DNA from: Porphyrobacter sp. IPPAS B-1204
GTDB taxonomy: Bacteria > Pseudomonadota > Alphaproteobacteria > Sphingomonadales > Sphingomonadaceae
Length of the DNA: 64,000 nt
NCBI GenBank assembly: GCA_003724185.1
Contig: RHGM01000003.1
Coordinates: 372,001 to 436,000 of the forward strand
Direction: 5' to 3'
The notes under the pieces were generated by a model. It saw nothing but the letters and a program-made list of their open reading frames with translations. It had not been told where the DNA came from and did not search any database. Positions 18,803-27,788 of the stretch are shown here, one piece after another (within the stretch, counting starts at the first letter, position 1; every line of letters begins with the position of its first letter). A program made the translations under genes and the position numbers.

Positions 18803-18810
18803 CGCAGACC

Positions 18811-19875
18811 TTACAGGGGCGACCAGTCGCTGGCTTCTTCCTCGTGCTCGACCTCGACCGTCTTGGTCTCGGTCGAGGTGCGATCCGGGAGGTAGCCGAG
18901 CACGGCATCGAGCAGTTCGGGAATGCCCGCCCCGGTCACACCGGACACGGCGAACACCTTGTCCGCGCCTGCGTTCAGCAGTTCCCCGCGATAGGCCTCG
19001 ACCAGTTCCGCGTCGGCCAGATCAAGCTTGTTCAGCACCACCAGCCGCGCCTTGTCTTCCAGCCCTGCGCCGTAAGCCGCCAGTTCATCTTCGACGATGC
19101 GCATGGCTTCGGCAGGGTCGGCGTCCTCGGTGCCGGTGATGTCAACGAGGTGGATCAGAACCCGGCAACGTTCGATATGGCCAAGGAAGCGGTCACCGAT
19201 CCCGGCACCCTCTGCCGCGCCCTCGATCAGGCCGGGAATATCAGCCAGCACGAATTCGCGGCCCTTGTGGCGAACCACGCCCAGCTTCGGCACCAGTGTG
19301 GTGAAGGCATAATCGCCGACCTTGGCCTGCGCGTTGCTGACAGCGTTGATGAAGGTCGATTTGCCCGCATTGGGCAGGCCGACAAGGCCCACATCGGCAA
19401 GCAACTTGAGCCGCAGCCACACCCACGCCTCCTCACCCGGCATCCCCGGCTGATGCTGGCGCGGGGCGCGGTTGGTCGAGGTTTTGTAGGAGGCATTGCC
19501 GCGTCCGCCCATCCCGCCTTCAAGGAAAACGACGCGCTGGCCGACCTGGGTGAAATCGGCGAGCACTTCGCCCTTGTCTTCGGACAGGATCTGCGTGCCG
19601 ACCGGCACCTTGATGACGAGCGGCTTGGCGCTCGCTCCGGTCCGGTCCTTGCCCATGCCGTGCCCGCCGCGCGGTGCCTTGAAGTGCTGCGAATAGCGGA
19701 AGTCGATCAGCGTGTTGAGGCCGGCCACGGCTTCGAACACGATGTCTCCGCCGCGCCCGCCATTGCCGCCATCGGGCCCGCCATATTCGACGTACATCTC
19801 ACGCCGGAAAGAGACGGCCCCGGGGCCGCCTCCGCCGGACTTCACGTAAATTTTGGCTTGATCAAGAAAATGCAT
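18811..19875 (-). CDS. obgE: GTPase Obg
   Basis: Ribosome-associated GTPase of 354 residues involved in large-subunit maturation and stress control. The Gly-rich Obg fold occupies about residues 1-160 ([21 protein letters not shown]), then the G domain with [18 protein letters not shown] and NKLD. The C-terminus is a short acidic tail instead of the long extension of some relatives. ATG 19875 matches the invariant MHFLDQ start; the upstream in-frame extension is repeat-derived sequence. Confidence 0.95.
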   Translation of the reverse strand: MHFLDQAKIYVKSGGGGPGAVSFRREMYVEYGGPDGGNGGRGGDIVFEAVAGLNTLIDFRYSQHFKAPRGGHGMGKDRTGASAKPLVIKVPVGTQILSEDKGEVLADFTQVGQRVVFLEGGMGGRGNASYKTSTNRAPRQHQPGMPGEEAWVWLRLKLLADVGLVGLPNAGKSTFINAVSNAQAKVGDYAFTTLVPKLGVVRHKGREFVLADIPGLIEGAAEGAGIGDRFLGHIERCRVLIHLVDITGTEDADPAEAMRIVEDELAAYGAGLEDKARLVVLNKLDLADAELVEAYRGELLNAGADKVFAVSGVTGAGIPELLDAVLGYLPDRTSTETKTVEVEHEEEASDWSPL

Positions 19876-19980
19876 CGCGGGCGCATAGGCAATTTTTGCT
19901 GCGAATGCGAGGGGAATGGCACATTCGCTGCCACGCCTCGTGGGGAGGCGCTTTGGGCGACCGTGGCTTCGGCCCAAAGG

Positions 19981-20038
19981 GCCGCAAGGCCGATCGGCCG
20001 CCCGCAGCGATGCGACCTTTAGGTCGCGTGAGCGAGGA
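19981..20038 (+). repeat. Structured repeat, copy A
   Basis: Conserved outer segments (GCCGCAAGGCCGATCGGCC, then GCCCGCAGCGATGC, and finally GCGTGAGCGAGGA) surround a perfect hairpin GCGACCTTTAGGTCGC. Copy B at 22356-22412 on the other strand has the same outer segments but a different hairpin sequence in the same place. It lies between the obgE start and the btuB-like gene stop. Confidence 0.8.
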
Positions 20039-20040
20039 AT

Positions 20041-20061
20041 TTGCACCCGGATGGGGTGCAA
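20041..20061 (-). terminator. Hairpin just after the btuB-like gene
   Basis: A perfect 8-bp stem TTGCACCC / GGGTGCAA with a five-base loop begins three bases beyond the btuB-like stop codon. There is no U-run after it, so it may be an mRNA-end stabiliser or part of the neighbouring repeat rather than a strong intrinsic terminator. Confidence 0.45.
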
Positions 20062-20063
20062 CC

Positions 20064-22022
20064 TCAGAAACGCGCTTCAATTCCCACCACAGCCGTGCGC
20101 CCCGGCGAAACGAAGCTGAAGACCTGTTCGTAGCGTTCATCCAGCAGATTTTCGGCACGGGCAAAGGCGCTGATGCCATCGGCCAGCTTCACGCGGGCGT
20201 TGAGATTGACCAGCGTATAGGCATCCAGCTCGACCCGCACCGGCACGAAGCTGGGATCGGTGAAGGCATCGTCGAGGCTCGCGCCATTGTGCCGCACCAC
20301 CAGCGTTGCCGAGGCCGCATCACCGGGAGCCGCCCAGGTCAGCGCCGCGCTGGCGATATGTTCGGGGCGGCGCACTTCCTCGCGACCATTCTCCTCGGCA
20401 TCGAGGTAGGAATAGGCCGCATCGAAGCTCCATTGCGGGCCAAACTGCGCGTCGAGCGATACCTCGACGCCGCGCTGCTTGCTCACCGTGGCGCGATTGG
20501 CGGGGGTGGCGATGAACGTGGGGGCCGGGAAGGTGGTGAAGATTTCGCCGTCCAACTCGCTGTCGAAATAGGTGACCGCGAGCCGCGCGCTATCGCCCAA
20601 TTCCTGATCGAAGCCCACCTCCCAACCGGTCGATTTTTCGGGCCGCAGGGCAGCGTTGCCGATGAAGCGCCCGTCGACAAAGCCGTAAAGCTCGAAGAAG
20701 CCGGGGTTCTTGACGCCGCTGCCCGCCGCTGCGCGCAGGCGGGTGGTGTCGGTCACGCGGTAGCCTGCGCCGACGCGGAAGGTGGTTGCATCGCGGAACA
20801 GGTCGTTGAAATCGTGGCGCAGCGCCGCGCTGAAATCGAGGGCCTCACCGGAATAGCGATATTCACCGACGAGCCCTATCTGCTCGATCTCGCGCCGCTC
20901 GTCGAAGACAAAGCCGCCCGGCGTTGCGTTGCGGAAACCTTCGACCTCGTAATCGGCGGCAAAGGTCAGGTTGTGTGCGTCCGCCAGCCTGAAGGCGCTG
21001 ACATAGGAGGCCTTGAACCGGTCGCCCTCGCTGGCCGAGGTCAGGCCGAAGGGGCTGTCGGTTTCGCGGTCAACTTCCGCGACCTGCGCAGACAGATCAT
21101 GCGTCCAGCGTCCGTCCAGCGTATCGAACTTCGCTCCGACCAGAGCATAGACTGCTTCGTTGGTGAAGGTCACGCCGGGGCTGTCGATGATGAAGCCGAA
21201 GGTGGGGCTGGCGGTGTCGAAATTGCTGTCGTTGGTCTGGCCCTCGGTGCGGATCAGTCGTGCGACGGCGCGCAGGGTGAGGCTGTCGGTAACTTGGGCG
21301 CTGCCCTTGCCCGCGAGGGTGTAACTGTCGCGGCCAATGTCACGGGTGCCGCCCCGTGCATTGGGCTGGCCATCAGTGCTGACGACAACGGCGGAGAGCG
21401 CCGCGTCCCAGCTATCGCCATAGGCACCATAGCGCGCCGCGCCATTTACCGTACCCTGCGTGCCAGCTTCAACCCGTGCCGCAATGCCAGGCACACTATT
21501 CCCGCGAGCTGTTTCATAAGCGATCACCCCGCCGATCGCGTCAGGACCATAGAGCGCCGACTGCGGCCCGCGCAGCACCTCGACCCGCGCGCCGGGTTCG
21601 GCCTGCAACGTGCCGATATCGAACTCGCCTGCGAAGGGATCGGAGACCTCGATCCCGTCGACCAGCACCAGAACGTGATTAGCCTCAGCGCCGCGCAGGC
21701 GGATCTGGGTCTGGCCTGCGACCCCCGCCACCGCGACGCCGGGTACGTCGCGCAGGACATCGGCAATGTCGCGGGTCTGGCGGCTTTCGAGGTCAGCGGC
21801 AGTGATGACGCTGACCGAACCGGTGAAGCTATCGCGCCTCAACGAACCGTCACGGCTGGCAGACACCAGGATCGGCGCGGGGGTTGCCTCACCACCACAA
21901 ACGGCACCCTCTGCGATGTCTTGATCGGTCAGGCCACAGTCGCGGCCATCCTGCGCCACAACCGGCACAGCCCAAACCAGCGCCGCCCCAGCGACGCTGC
22001 TCAACAATTTCAGATTCTTCAC
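20064..22022 (-). CDS. btuB: BtuB-like TonB-dependent receptor (probable cobalamin uptake)
   Basis: Outer-membrane receptor of 652 residues. A signal peptide ending in VVAQ is followed by a plug domain ([54 protein letters not shown]) and a 22-strand-type barrel ending in a terminal Phe (VVGIEARF), as required for outer-membrane insertion. The substrate is inferred: a cobalamin riboswitch lies directly upstream on the same strand and the plug resembles BtuB. The stop is followed at once by a hairpin (20041-20061). Confidence 0.9.
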   Translation of the reverse strand: MKNLKLLSSVAGAALVWAVPVVAQDGRDCGLTDQDIAEGAVCGGEATPAPILVSASRDGSLRRDSFTGSVSVITAADLESRQTRDIADVLRDVPGVAVAGVAGQTQIRLRGAEANHVLVLVDGIEVSDPFAGEFDIGTLQAEPGARVEVLRGPQSALYGPDAIGGVIAYETARGNSVPGIAARVEAGTQGTVNGAARYGAYGDSWDAALSAVVVSTDGQPNARGGTRDIGRDSYTLAGKGSAQVTDSLTLRAVARLIRTEGQTNDSNFDTASPTFGFIIDSPGVTFTNEAVYALVGAKFDTLDGRWTHDLSAQVAEVDRETDSPFGLTSASEGDRFKASYVSAFRLADAHNLTFAADYEVEGFRNATPGGFVFDERREIEQIGLVGEYRYSGEALDFSAALRHDFNDLFRDATTFRVGAGYRVTDTTRLRAAAGSGVKNPGFFELYGFVDGRFIGNAALRPEKSTGWEVGFDQELGDSARLAVTYFDSELDGEIFTTFPAPTFIATPANRATVSKQRGVEVSLDAQFGPQWSFDAAYSYLDAEENGREEVRRPEHIASAALTWAAPGDAASATLVVRHNGASLDDAFTDPSFVPVRVELDAYTLVNLNARVKLADGISAFARAENLLDERYEQVFSFVSPGRTAVVGIEARF

Positions 22023-22147
22023 GGTTTCCTCCCGTCATCAGCAACATGAAGGCCGCGAGGGGATCCCATCCCTCACAGCCCGGTGATGTCGCTCACAACG
22101 AAAGTCTTTTTCCGCGCCTGGCCAATCCCTGAGCCAAGCAAAGAGCG

Positions 22148-22330
22148 ACACGCCCCGGTCGGTCTCCTGGCTCACGGATCAGCGCATCCGGTGCTCACCT
22201 TCCCAGAGCGTCGCCGCCCCAGTGGCTGCCCCTTCGACAGGGGCGCACACCGCATACTCACCGCTTACAGTTGCAGGGACAGCTGCGGAATCAAACCGCA
22301 TTCCCGTTACCTTGGCGCGTCTTGTTGTTA
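22148..22330 (-). promoter_or_regulatory. Cobalamin riboswitch upstream of the TonB receptor
   Basis: Read on the minus strand, the 5' part has the GGTAACGGGAA start, a CGGTTTGATTCCGC arm, and GCTGTCCCTGCAACTGT, and the 3' part has GGGAAGG, then the B12 box core GCCAGGAGACC at 22161-22172 and a closing GGGGCGTG. Order and spacing match AdoCbl-class riboswitches. It ends about 125 bases before the receptor start and should lower its expression when cobalamin is plentiful. Confidence 0.93.
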
Positions 22331-22355
22331 AGCGCTCGCATCCGCGAGCGCAACA

Positions 22356-22412
22356 TCCTCGCTCACGCTGGCTTCGCCAGCATCGCTGCGGGCGGCCGGT
22401 CGGCCTCGCGGC
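22356..22412 (-). repeat. Structured repeat, copy B
   Basis: Read on the minus strand it carries the same outer segments as copy A (19981-20038), differing by one base in each of two segments, but the inner hairpin is GCTGGCGAAGCCAGC instead of GCGACCTTTAGGTCGC. The pairing is kept while the sequence changes. The copy sits upstream of the cobalamin riboswitch; the rest of 22413-22560 holds further short GC palindromes and no gene. Confidence 0.8.
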
Positions 22413-22569
22413 GCTGCGCGCCGTTATTGAGCCAAATCTCAACGGTCGATGGGTGCCCCTCCGGCGCGAAGCGCCGCAAGCGCGACCGCGCGTCGCGCCT
22501 TATGGCGCGGAAGCCAAGCGGGCCGGATGGCTCGCGCCCAGCGCTTGAGGGCGAAAACAAAAAAAATCC

Positions 22570-22645
<76 letters not shown>

Positions 22646-22753
22646 GTTCCAGGTTTTCGCGCACCAGCGCCCCTCAGGGGCGGGCGAGCGGGCGCATTAG
22701 CGGGAAGCTTGCGGCCATGCAACGCCCTTTTGCGGGCTGCCGCAGCGCCGCGG

Positions 22754-23680
22754 TTACTGCCCCGAAGCGGCTTCCGGCTGGGCGGCGATGGGCTCGACAA
22801 TCGGCTGCGAGACCACGCCTTCGTTGACCGGTATCACCGGCACAGGCAGCCCGGTGACCGGGTCAATCACAGTCTGCACCGCCGCGGTCGGCACCGGAAT
22901 GCCGCTGGCGCGGGCCTGCTGCACGGCCACCCAACCCGGCTGTGAGGCGCCATAAAGCGTGCCCCACTTGTCATCCCACGCAGCCGAGGCCTGCTGATAG
23001 GCCTCATACTCGTTGAAGAACTGGTCAAACGGCATCAACAGCCCGTCAAAATTGGCGCGGGCAAAGCTGAGCGGATCGGTCTTCGGGCCGACCATTGCGC
23101 GGTTTGCCATGTCCAGCGCTGCGCGGCAGAACCCGGCACGCGCCGCAGGTTCGGCAAAGAAGTTGTAGACCTGCGTGGTGTAGCCATCGCGTGCAATGAT
23201 CGCATCGCGCTTGACCCGGAACCGGCTGGTGTAGCTCTTTTCCAGCCGGTCGTTGACGGCTTTCAACGACTTGGCGTTGGTCGTCAGGAAGGCGCGGTAG
23301 CCTTCGAGGATCGGTTCATATTCGGGCGCCAGACAATTGAGCGCCGCCACGTTCCAGGCCGAGCGCAGGTTCCAGACCAGCTGATCGTCCGACAGGTTGC
23401 TGTTCACGGTCACCCGCCGCCCGTCCGGCCCGCGTTGCGGAAGATCCATCACGTAGTGTGCGCCGCCGGGAGGCAACGGGCGGTAGGGCACGGATTCCGT
23501 CACCACGACCTTGGGCGGCGGCGGGGGTGGAGGAGGAGGAGGCGGCGGCGGGGTGGCACAAGCGGCCAGCAGGGCGCTGCTCGCTGCAATGGTGGTGATC
23601 GCGAGACCGAAAGACGTGCGGTTCTGCGCCGGCTTCGGCGACAGCGCCGAATGCGTGGACGTATGCGGGGCCGCGCTCAT
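22754..23680 (-). CDS. Proline-tract lipoprotein, unknown function
   Basis: A 308-residue protein with a lipoprotein signal (lipobox LLAAC) followed at once by 13 consecutive prolines and then a soluble domain of about 240 residues I do not recognise. The polyproline arm could span or stand off from the cell wall. ATG 23680 has AGGAGAG about 10 bases upstream, so it is preferred to the in-frame ATG three codons earlier. A Pro/Val-rich C-terminal tail ends the protein. Confidence 0.8.
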   Translation of the reverse strand: MSAAPHTSTHSALSPKPAQNRTSFGLAITTIAASSALLAACATPPPPPPPPPPPPPKVVVTESVPYRPLPPGGAHYVMDLPQRGPDGRRVTVNSNLSDDQLVWNLRSAWNVAALNCLAPEYEPILEGYRAFLTTNAKSLKAVNDRLEKSYTSRFRVKRDAIIARDGYTTQVYNFFAEPAARAGFCRAALDMANRAMVGPKTDPLSFARANFDGLLMPFDQFFNEYEAYQQASAAWDDKWGTLYGASQPGWVAVQQARASGIPVPTAAVQTVIDPVTGLPVPVIPVNEGVVSQPIVEPIAAQPEAASGQ

Positions 23681-23863
23681 TGAAAACATCTCTCCTGCTG
23701 TGGGCTGTTTTGCCACTGAAAGGGCCAACATGTGTGCCCCCGGCTTGCTCCAGCCTGAAGCGACAGCGATAGCCGCCCCGACTTACAAAGCAAATGCCCG
23801 GAGCCTATGGAAAGGCCCCGGGCATTCGACATTTCAACACCTGCGTGGGGCGATGGCCCGCGA

Positions 23864-24610
23864 TTACTCGCGGTTGCCGAGGAAGCTGAGCAGGAACTGG
23901 AACATGTTGATGAAGTCCAGATAGAGGCTCAGCGCGCCAAGGATCACGGCCTTGCCCGCGAACTCGGTGCCGCGCAGATACTCGTACTCATTCTTCAAAC
24001 GCTGCGTGTCATAGGCGGTCAGACCGGCAAAGATCAGCACGCCAATGAAGCTGATGACGTAGTGGAACGCGGGCGACTGCAGGAACAGGTTGATGACCAT
24101 CGCCACCAGCAGACCGACCACGCCCATGATGAGGAAGCTGCCGAGGCCGGACAGGTTCTTCTTGGTCGTGTAGCCGTAGAGCGACAGGCCGGCGAAGGCC
24201 GCCGCTGTGGCGAAGAACGTCGTCGCGATCGAACCACCCGTGTAAACGAGGAAGATCGACGAAAGCGACAGGCCCATCAGCGTAGCGAAGCCCCAGAACA
24301 ACAGCTGTAGCGTGCCGGTGCTGAAGCGGTTGGCACCAAAGCTCATCGCGAAGACGATGGCGAGCGGCGAAAGTGCCACGATCCAGCGCAGGATACCGCC
24401 GGTGAAGATCGTTTCGGCCACACCGCTGGTGAAGGCCAGCAGCGCGACGATCCCGGTCAGCAGGATGCCCGACGTCATGTAATTGTAGATCGAGAGCATG
24501 TGCGAACGCAGGCCCTCGTCATAGCCCGCGCGGCCGGCGACATCGCCTCCGGCGCGGGGCACGGAGCCCAGCCGCTGCGCATTGCGCGAGGTGTCATTCC
24601 AGTCAGCCAT
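23864..24610 (-). CDS. Bax inhibitor-1/YccA family membrane protein
   Basis: A 248-residue inner-membrane protein with seven hydrophobic helices between about residues 45 and 245. The family motif near the last helices, GLTAYDTQRLKNEY, with its conserved Asp, is clear, and the tail has LYLDFINMFQFLL. In E. coli the relatives act on FtsH proteolysis; other members are pH-sensitive calcium leak channels, so the exact role here is open. ATG 24610 is chosen because similarity begins there; the upstream extension in frame is atypical. Confidence 0.92.
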   Translation of the reverse strand: MADWNDTSRNAQRLGSVPRAGGDVAGRAGYDEGLRSHMLSIYNYMTSGILLTGIVALLAFTSGVAETIFTGGILRWIVALSPLAIVFAMSFGANRFSTGTLQLLFWGFATLMGLSLSSIFLVYTGGSIATTFFATAAAFAGLSLYGYTTKKNLSGLGSFLIMGVVGLLVAMVINLFLQSPAFHYVISFIGVLIFAGLTAYDTQRLKNEYEYLRGTEFAGKAVILGALSLYLDFINMFQFLLSFLGNRE

Positions 24611-24751
24611 TGCGAAACCCTTAGCCTTTCCAAAAGGAGCACGGAAACGCCCGCGCTCTCCAGTGGGGGGAATATCGGGGTTTCCTCTGCGCATTTCAAG
24701 CGAAACCGGATTGCAAAGCGCGCAATCCATTCAGATTAACCGATGTTAATA

Positions 24752-25549
24752 TTAACCGCCCTGCGACAGGGCCGCGCCCTTGTCACGGGTGGCGCGCAAC
24801 GTCTCGGTCAGAAGACGGCGCAAGGCTGCGTTTTCGTCAAGCACGTTGAGGCCTTCGCGGGTCATCCCACCCGGGCTGGCAACCCGGTCCGCGAGGGTGG
24901 CAGGAGCAACATCGGACCCCGCCGCCAGCGCCGCTGCGCCTTCAACCGTGGCAAGAGCAAGGGCTGCCGCCGTGCCATCGTCCAGCCCGAGATCCACCGC
25001 AGCGCCTGCCAGCGCATCGATGAAGCGATAGACAAAGCCCGGCCCCGATCCGGCCAGCGCGGTCACGAGATCGAATTGCGTTTCGTCGTCCAGCCACACC
25101 GCGCTGCCGAGCGCATCGAACAGCGCGAACAGGCCACCGCGCTGCGCATCGTCCAACCCGCTTTCGCTGAGAATCACCGGCGATTTGTTGATCCGTGCGG
25201 CAAGGTTGGGCATCACCCGGACATGGGCGGCAGCCTGCGGAAACGCGTGGCCCAGCTGCGCCAACGTGATCCCGGCAAGCAGCGAACACACCGTCACGCG
25301 CTCACCCGTCAGCCCCTGCAAACCCGGCCCCAACGCCCCGAGCTGCTGCGGCTTGAACCCCAGCAACACAGCATCATGCGCGCCGGGAACATCGCCCGCA
25401 CTCCGGTAAAGGGTCACGCCATCCGGCGCATCGTCAAGCGCGGGATCGAGCACCGCAAAGCGCGACGGGTCTGCGCCCTCAGCCAGCCACCCGGCCAGCA
25501 TCGCCCCGCCCATATTGCCGCAGCCGATGATAAGGAGCTTGGGGGTCAT
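24752..25549 (-). CDS. proC: Pyrroline-5-carboxylate reductase
   Basis: Last enzyme of proline synthesis, 265 residues. The Rossmann loop IGCGNMGGAM is at the N-terminus; the dimer/active-site region contains VTALAGSGPGFVYRFIDAL and the C-terminal signature VASPGGMTREGL. ATG 25549 is chosen over an in-frame start 41 codons upstream because the Rossmann strand begins there. It starts 13 bases after the YbjN gene, and the two are probably co-transcribed. Confidence 0.95.
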   Translation of the reverse strand: MTPKLLIIGCGNMGGAMLAGWLAEGADPSRFAVLDPALDDAPDGVTLYRSAGDVPGAHDAVLLGFKPQQLGALGPGLQGLTGERVTVCSLLAGITLAQLGHAFPQAAAHVRVMPNLAARINKSPVILSESGLDDAQRGGLFALFDALGSAVWLDDETQFDLVTALAGSGPGFVYRFIDALAGAAVDLGLDDGTAAALALATVEGAAALAAGSDVAPATLADRVASPGGMTREGLNVLDENAALRRLLTETLRATRDKGAALSQGG

Positions 25550-25562
25550 GACAGCAAGGCTC

Positions 25563-26069
25563 TCAGGCCTCGCCCGCCGCGTCAACCATCGCCGCCTCCA
25601 GCGCCTCGCGCGGGGTCTTGCCGCCCCACAGCACGAACTGGAACGCGGGGTAGAAACGGTCACACTCGTCAATCGCGCATTCGACCAGCGCCTGCGCCAT
25701 GTCGAGGCTCAGGCGCCCGTGATCGCCCAGCAGCGCACCGTGGCGATAGAGCAGCACATCGCCGTTCGACCAGATGTCGAAATGCCCGAGCCACATCTGT
25801 TCATTGACGAGGCATAGCAGCTCATAGGCAGCGGCGCGCTTGTCCTCGGTCACGCGGATGTCGGGCAGGCACAGGAACTGGAGCACGCTGTCTTCGGCCC
25901 GCCAGATCGCGCGCAGCTGGTAATTGGCCCAGCTGCCCTGCACCTCTCCGGTCATCTCGTCATCGGCGACCAGCTCGCACGGCCAGCCGCGCGCCGCGAA
26001 CAGGCTCGCAAGCATTTCGACGGGGGCGGCATCGTCCTCGGCGGAATAGTCCATGTCTTGCGCTCTCAT
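25563..26069 (-). CDS. YbjN-domain protein
   Basis: A soluble, acidic protein of about 168 residues belonging to the YbjN family of small sensory-like proteins (also seen as type III secretion chaperone-like folds). The segment LVNEQMWLGHFDIW with the flanking LLCL is characteristic. The start is uncertain: ATG 26069, ATG 26054, or the longest frame from 26153 are all open and none has a strong ribosome site. Located directly upstream of proC in the same direction, a pairing common in alphaproteobacteria. Confidence 0.8.
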   Translation of the reverse strand: MRAQDMDYSAEDDAAPVEMLASLFAARGWPCELVADDEMTGEVQGSWANYQLRAIWRAEDSVLQFLCLPDIRVTEDKRAAAYELLCLVNEQMWLGHFDIWSNGDVLLYRHGALLGDHGRLSLDMAQALVECAIDECDRFYPAFQFVLWGGKTPREALEAAMVDAAGEA

Positions 26070-26228
26070 GGCCGGGGGCACGCGGGGGAGGGGGTCATTT
26101 GCACCATCGCGGTAAGGCATGAACGGTAAGGGGCAGGATTGGCAATCACTCATGTTGGAGCGGCTGGGGAGAACCGGACAGAGCTGTGCAAAGCCTGTGC
26201 AAAGAAAGTGGGGGAGAGCCGGAAAAAC

Positions 26229-27685
26229 CTATTTAACCGGCTGAATTTCTTCACCTTCCGGGCTGACATACAGGAAGCTGTCAACACCCTTTGACTTCAG
26301 CTCGCGCACCAGGGCCTGGGCCTTGTCGCGGTTGTCGATCGGGCCGGCGAGCAGGCGGTTCGCTTCACCCCAGCGGGTTGTGTGCGGCTTCAGCTTGGCA
26401 AGCGGCGCGCGCCTTCCTTGGATATGCGTCGCCAGTCGAAACCCAGCGCCTTGACGTTCTTGCCCGTCGCCACCTGCACCCAGACGCGGCTGGGGTGGAC
26501 CGGCTTGGGCGGCTCCTTGGGCTTCGCCTTCTCGGGCGGGGGCGCGGGCAGTTCGCGCTTCACCGCGATTCGCGAAATGTCGACCGCGTCGCCGCTGACC
26601 TTGGCATCGGGCAGCGGAGCAGCGAGCAGATCGGCAAAGGCATCGGCCACACGCATCGGCGGCGCGGGGGGCGCGGTGGCTGGTGCAAAAGTTGGCTCAG
26701 GCGCGGGCGATGGAACGGGCGCTGGCACGGCGGCTGCGGTCACGGCCACAGGTGTCACCGTGGCCACCCGCACAGGCTCAGGCGCAGGCTGGGGCGCAGG
26801 CACCGGCGTCGGTGCGGGCCGGGCATCCAGCGGCGGGCCTGATGGCGCAAGGCGGCTGTCAGCACGTTCCTCTGCCGCAAAGCGCGCAAGACGCGGATCA
26901 TCGCGCCCGATATCGGCCGCGCGCGGGAAAATGCCCAGATTGGCGGCAGCGGCCTGCTGCGGCTTGGTCAGGCGCGGCATGTAGCCGAGATAGGGCACCA
27001 GCCGCATGGCCAGATCGCGCGGCATGACCTGTTCGACAATCGCGGTTGCCCGGTCGCTATCGCCCATGATCGCGAGGCCGAAGGCACGGGCGCGCTGTGC
27101 GGCCATGTCCCGCCGGTCGAGCAGCGGGCGCAAGGCTTCCTCGAACCGCGCACGGTTGCCGGAAATGGCGTAGCTGATCGCCAGCCTGCGGCGGGCTTCG
27201 TCATTGGCGGGATCGAGCTCCAGTGCTCGGACATAGGTGGTCTGGGCAGCAGGCTGTTCCCCCACCAGATCAAGGGTCAGCGCCTTGTCGGTCAGCACCG
27301 CGCGTTCATCGGCACCGGCTGCCAGCGCACGTTCGAACTGCAAGAGCGCTTCGCCCGCCCGGCCCGCCCGCAAATAGACAGAGCCCAAGCCTTGTGTCAC
27401 CGCCGGACTGCCCGGATCGATCTCCGCCGCGCGTCCGAAAAAGCCGATGGCCGCTTCGAGATCGTCCACCCCGAGAGATGCCTGCCCTGCCTCGATCAGC
27501 GCGTCACGGTCACGCGGGGCCTTGGCCAACGCCACCAGAGCGCGGTTCAATCGCTGCACTTCAGGTGCAGGAAGCGCCTGCACCACGGGCTGGGAAATGG
27601 TCTGCTGCGCTGCCACTGCTTGCAACGGCAGAGCCGCTGCAACAGCCAGCAAAGCGGCAGAGAAGGACAAGCGCGACACCATCAT
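26229..27685 (-). pseudogene. TPR-SPOR envelope protein with apparent frameshift in the SPOR domain
   Basis: A secreted protein with a signal peptide (about residues 1-26), tetratricopeptide-like helical repeats (about 45-220), a Pro/Ala-rich linker and a C-terminal SPOR domain, which binds denuded peptidoglycan at the septum. The frame from ATG 27685 stops at 26390, after ISKEGARRLPS. The missing half of the SPOR domain continues in another frame from about 26410 to a TAG at 26229: LAKLKPHTTRWGEANRLLAG, through to GEEIQPVK. The break is in the GGCGCGCGCC tract at 26404-26413; one base fewer deleted or a GC unit removed would restore about 484 residues. Either a true truncation or a sequence error. 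It follows ftsZ by 103 bases, which fits a division role. Confidence 0.8.
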
Positions 27686-27788
27686 CCGTGCTCTAGCGGC
27701 CTTATCGCGGCCCGCCAGAGCCCCGGCGCGCACGGCGCGGCGAACAGCGCCGCACGCGCGCCGGATGGCGGCACCACCTTGCGGGGGA

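Noticed and set aside
19896-22049. 717-codon plus-strand open frame opposite the TonB receptor
   Set aside because: Antisense of a receptor with a full plug-barrel pattern and riboswitch; starts in the repeat region.
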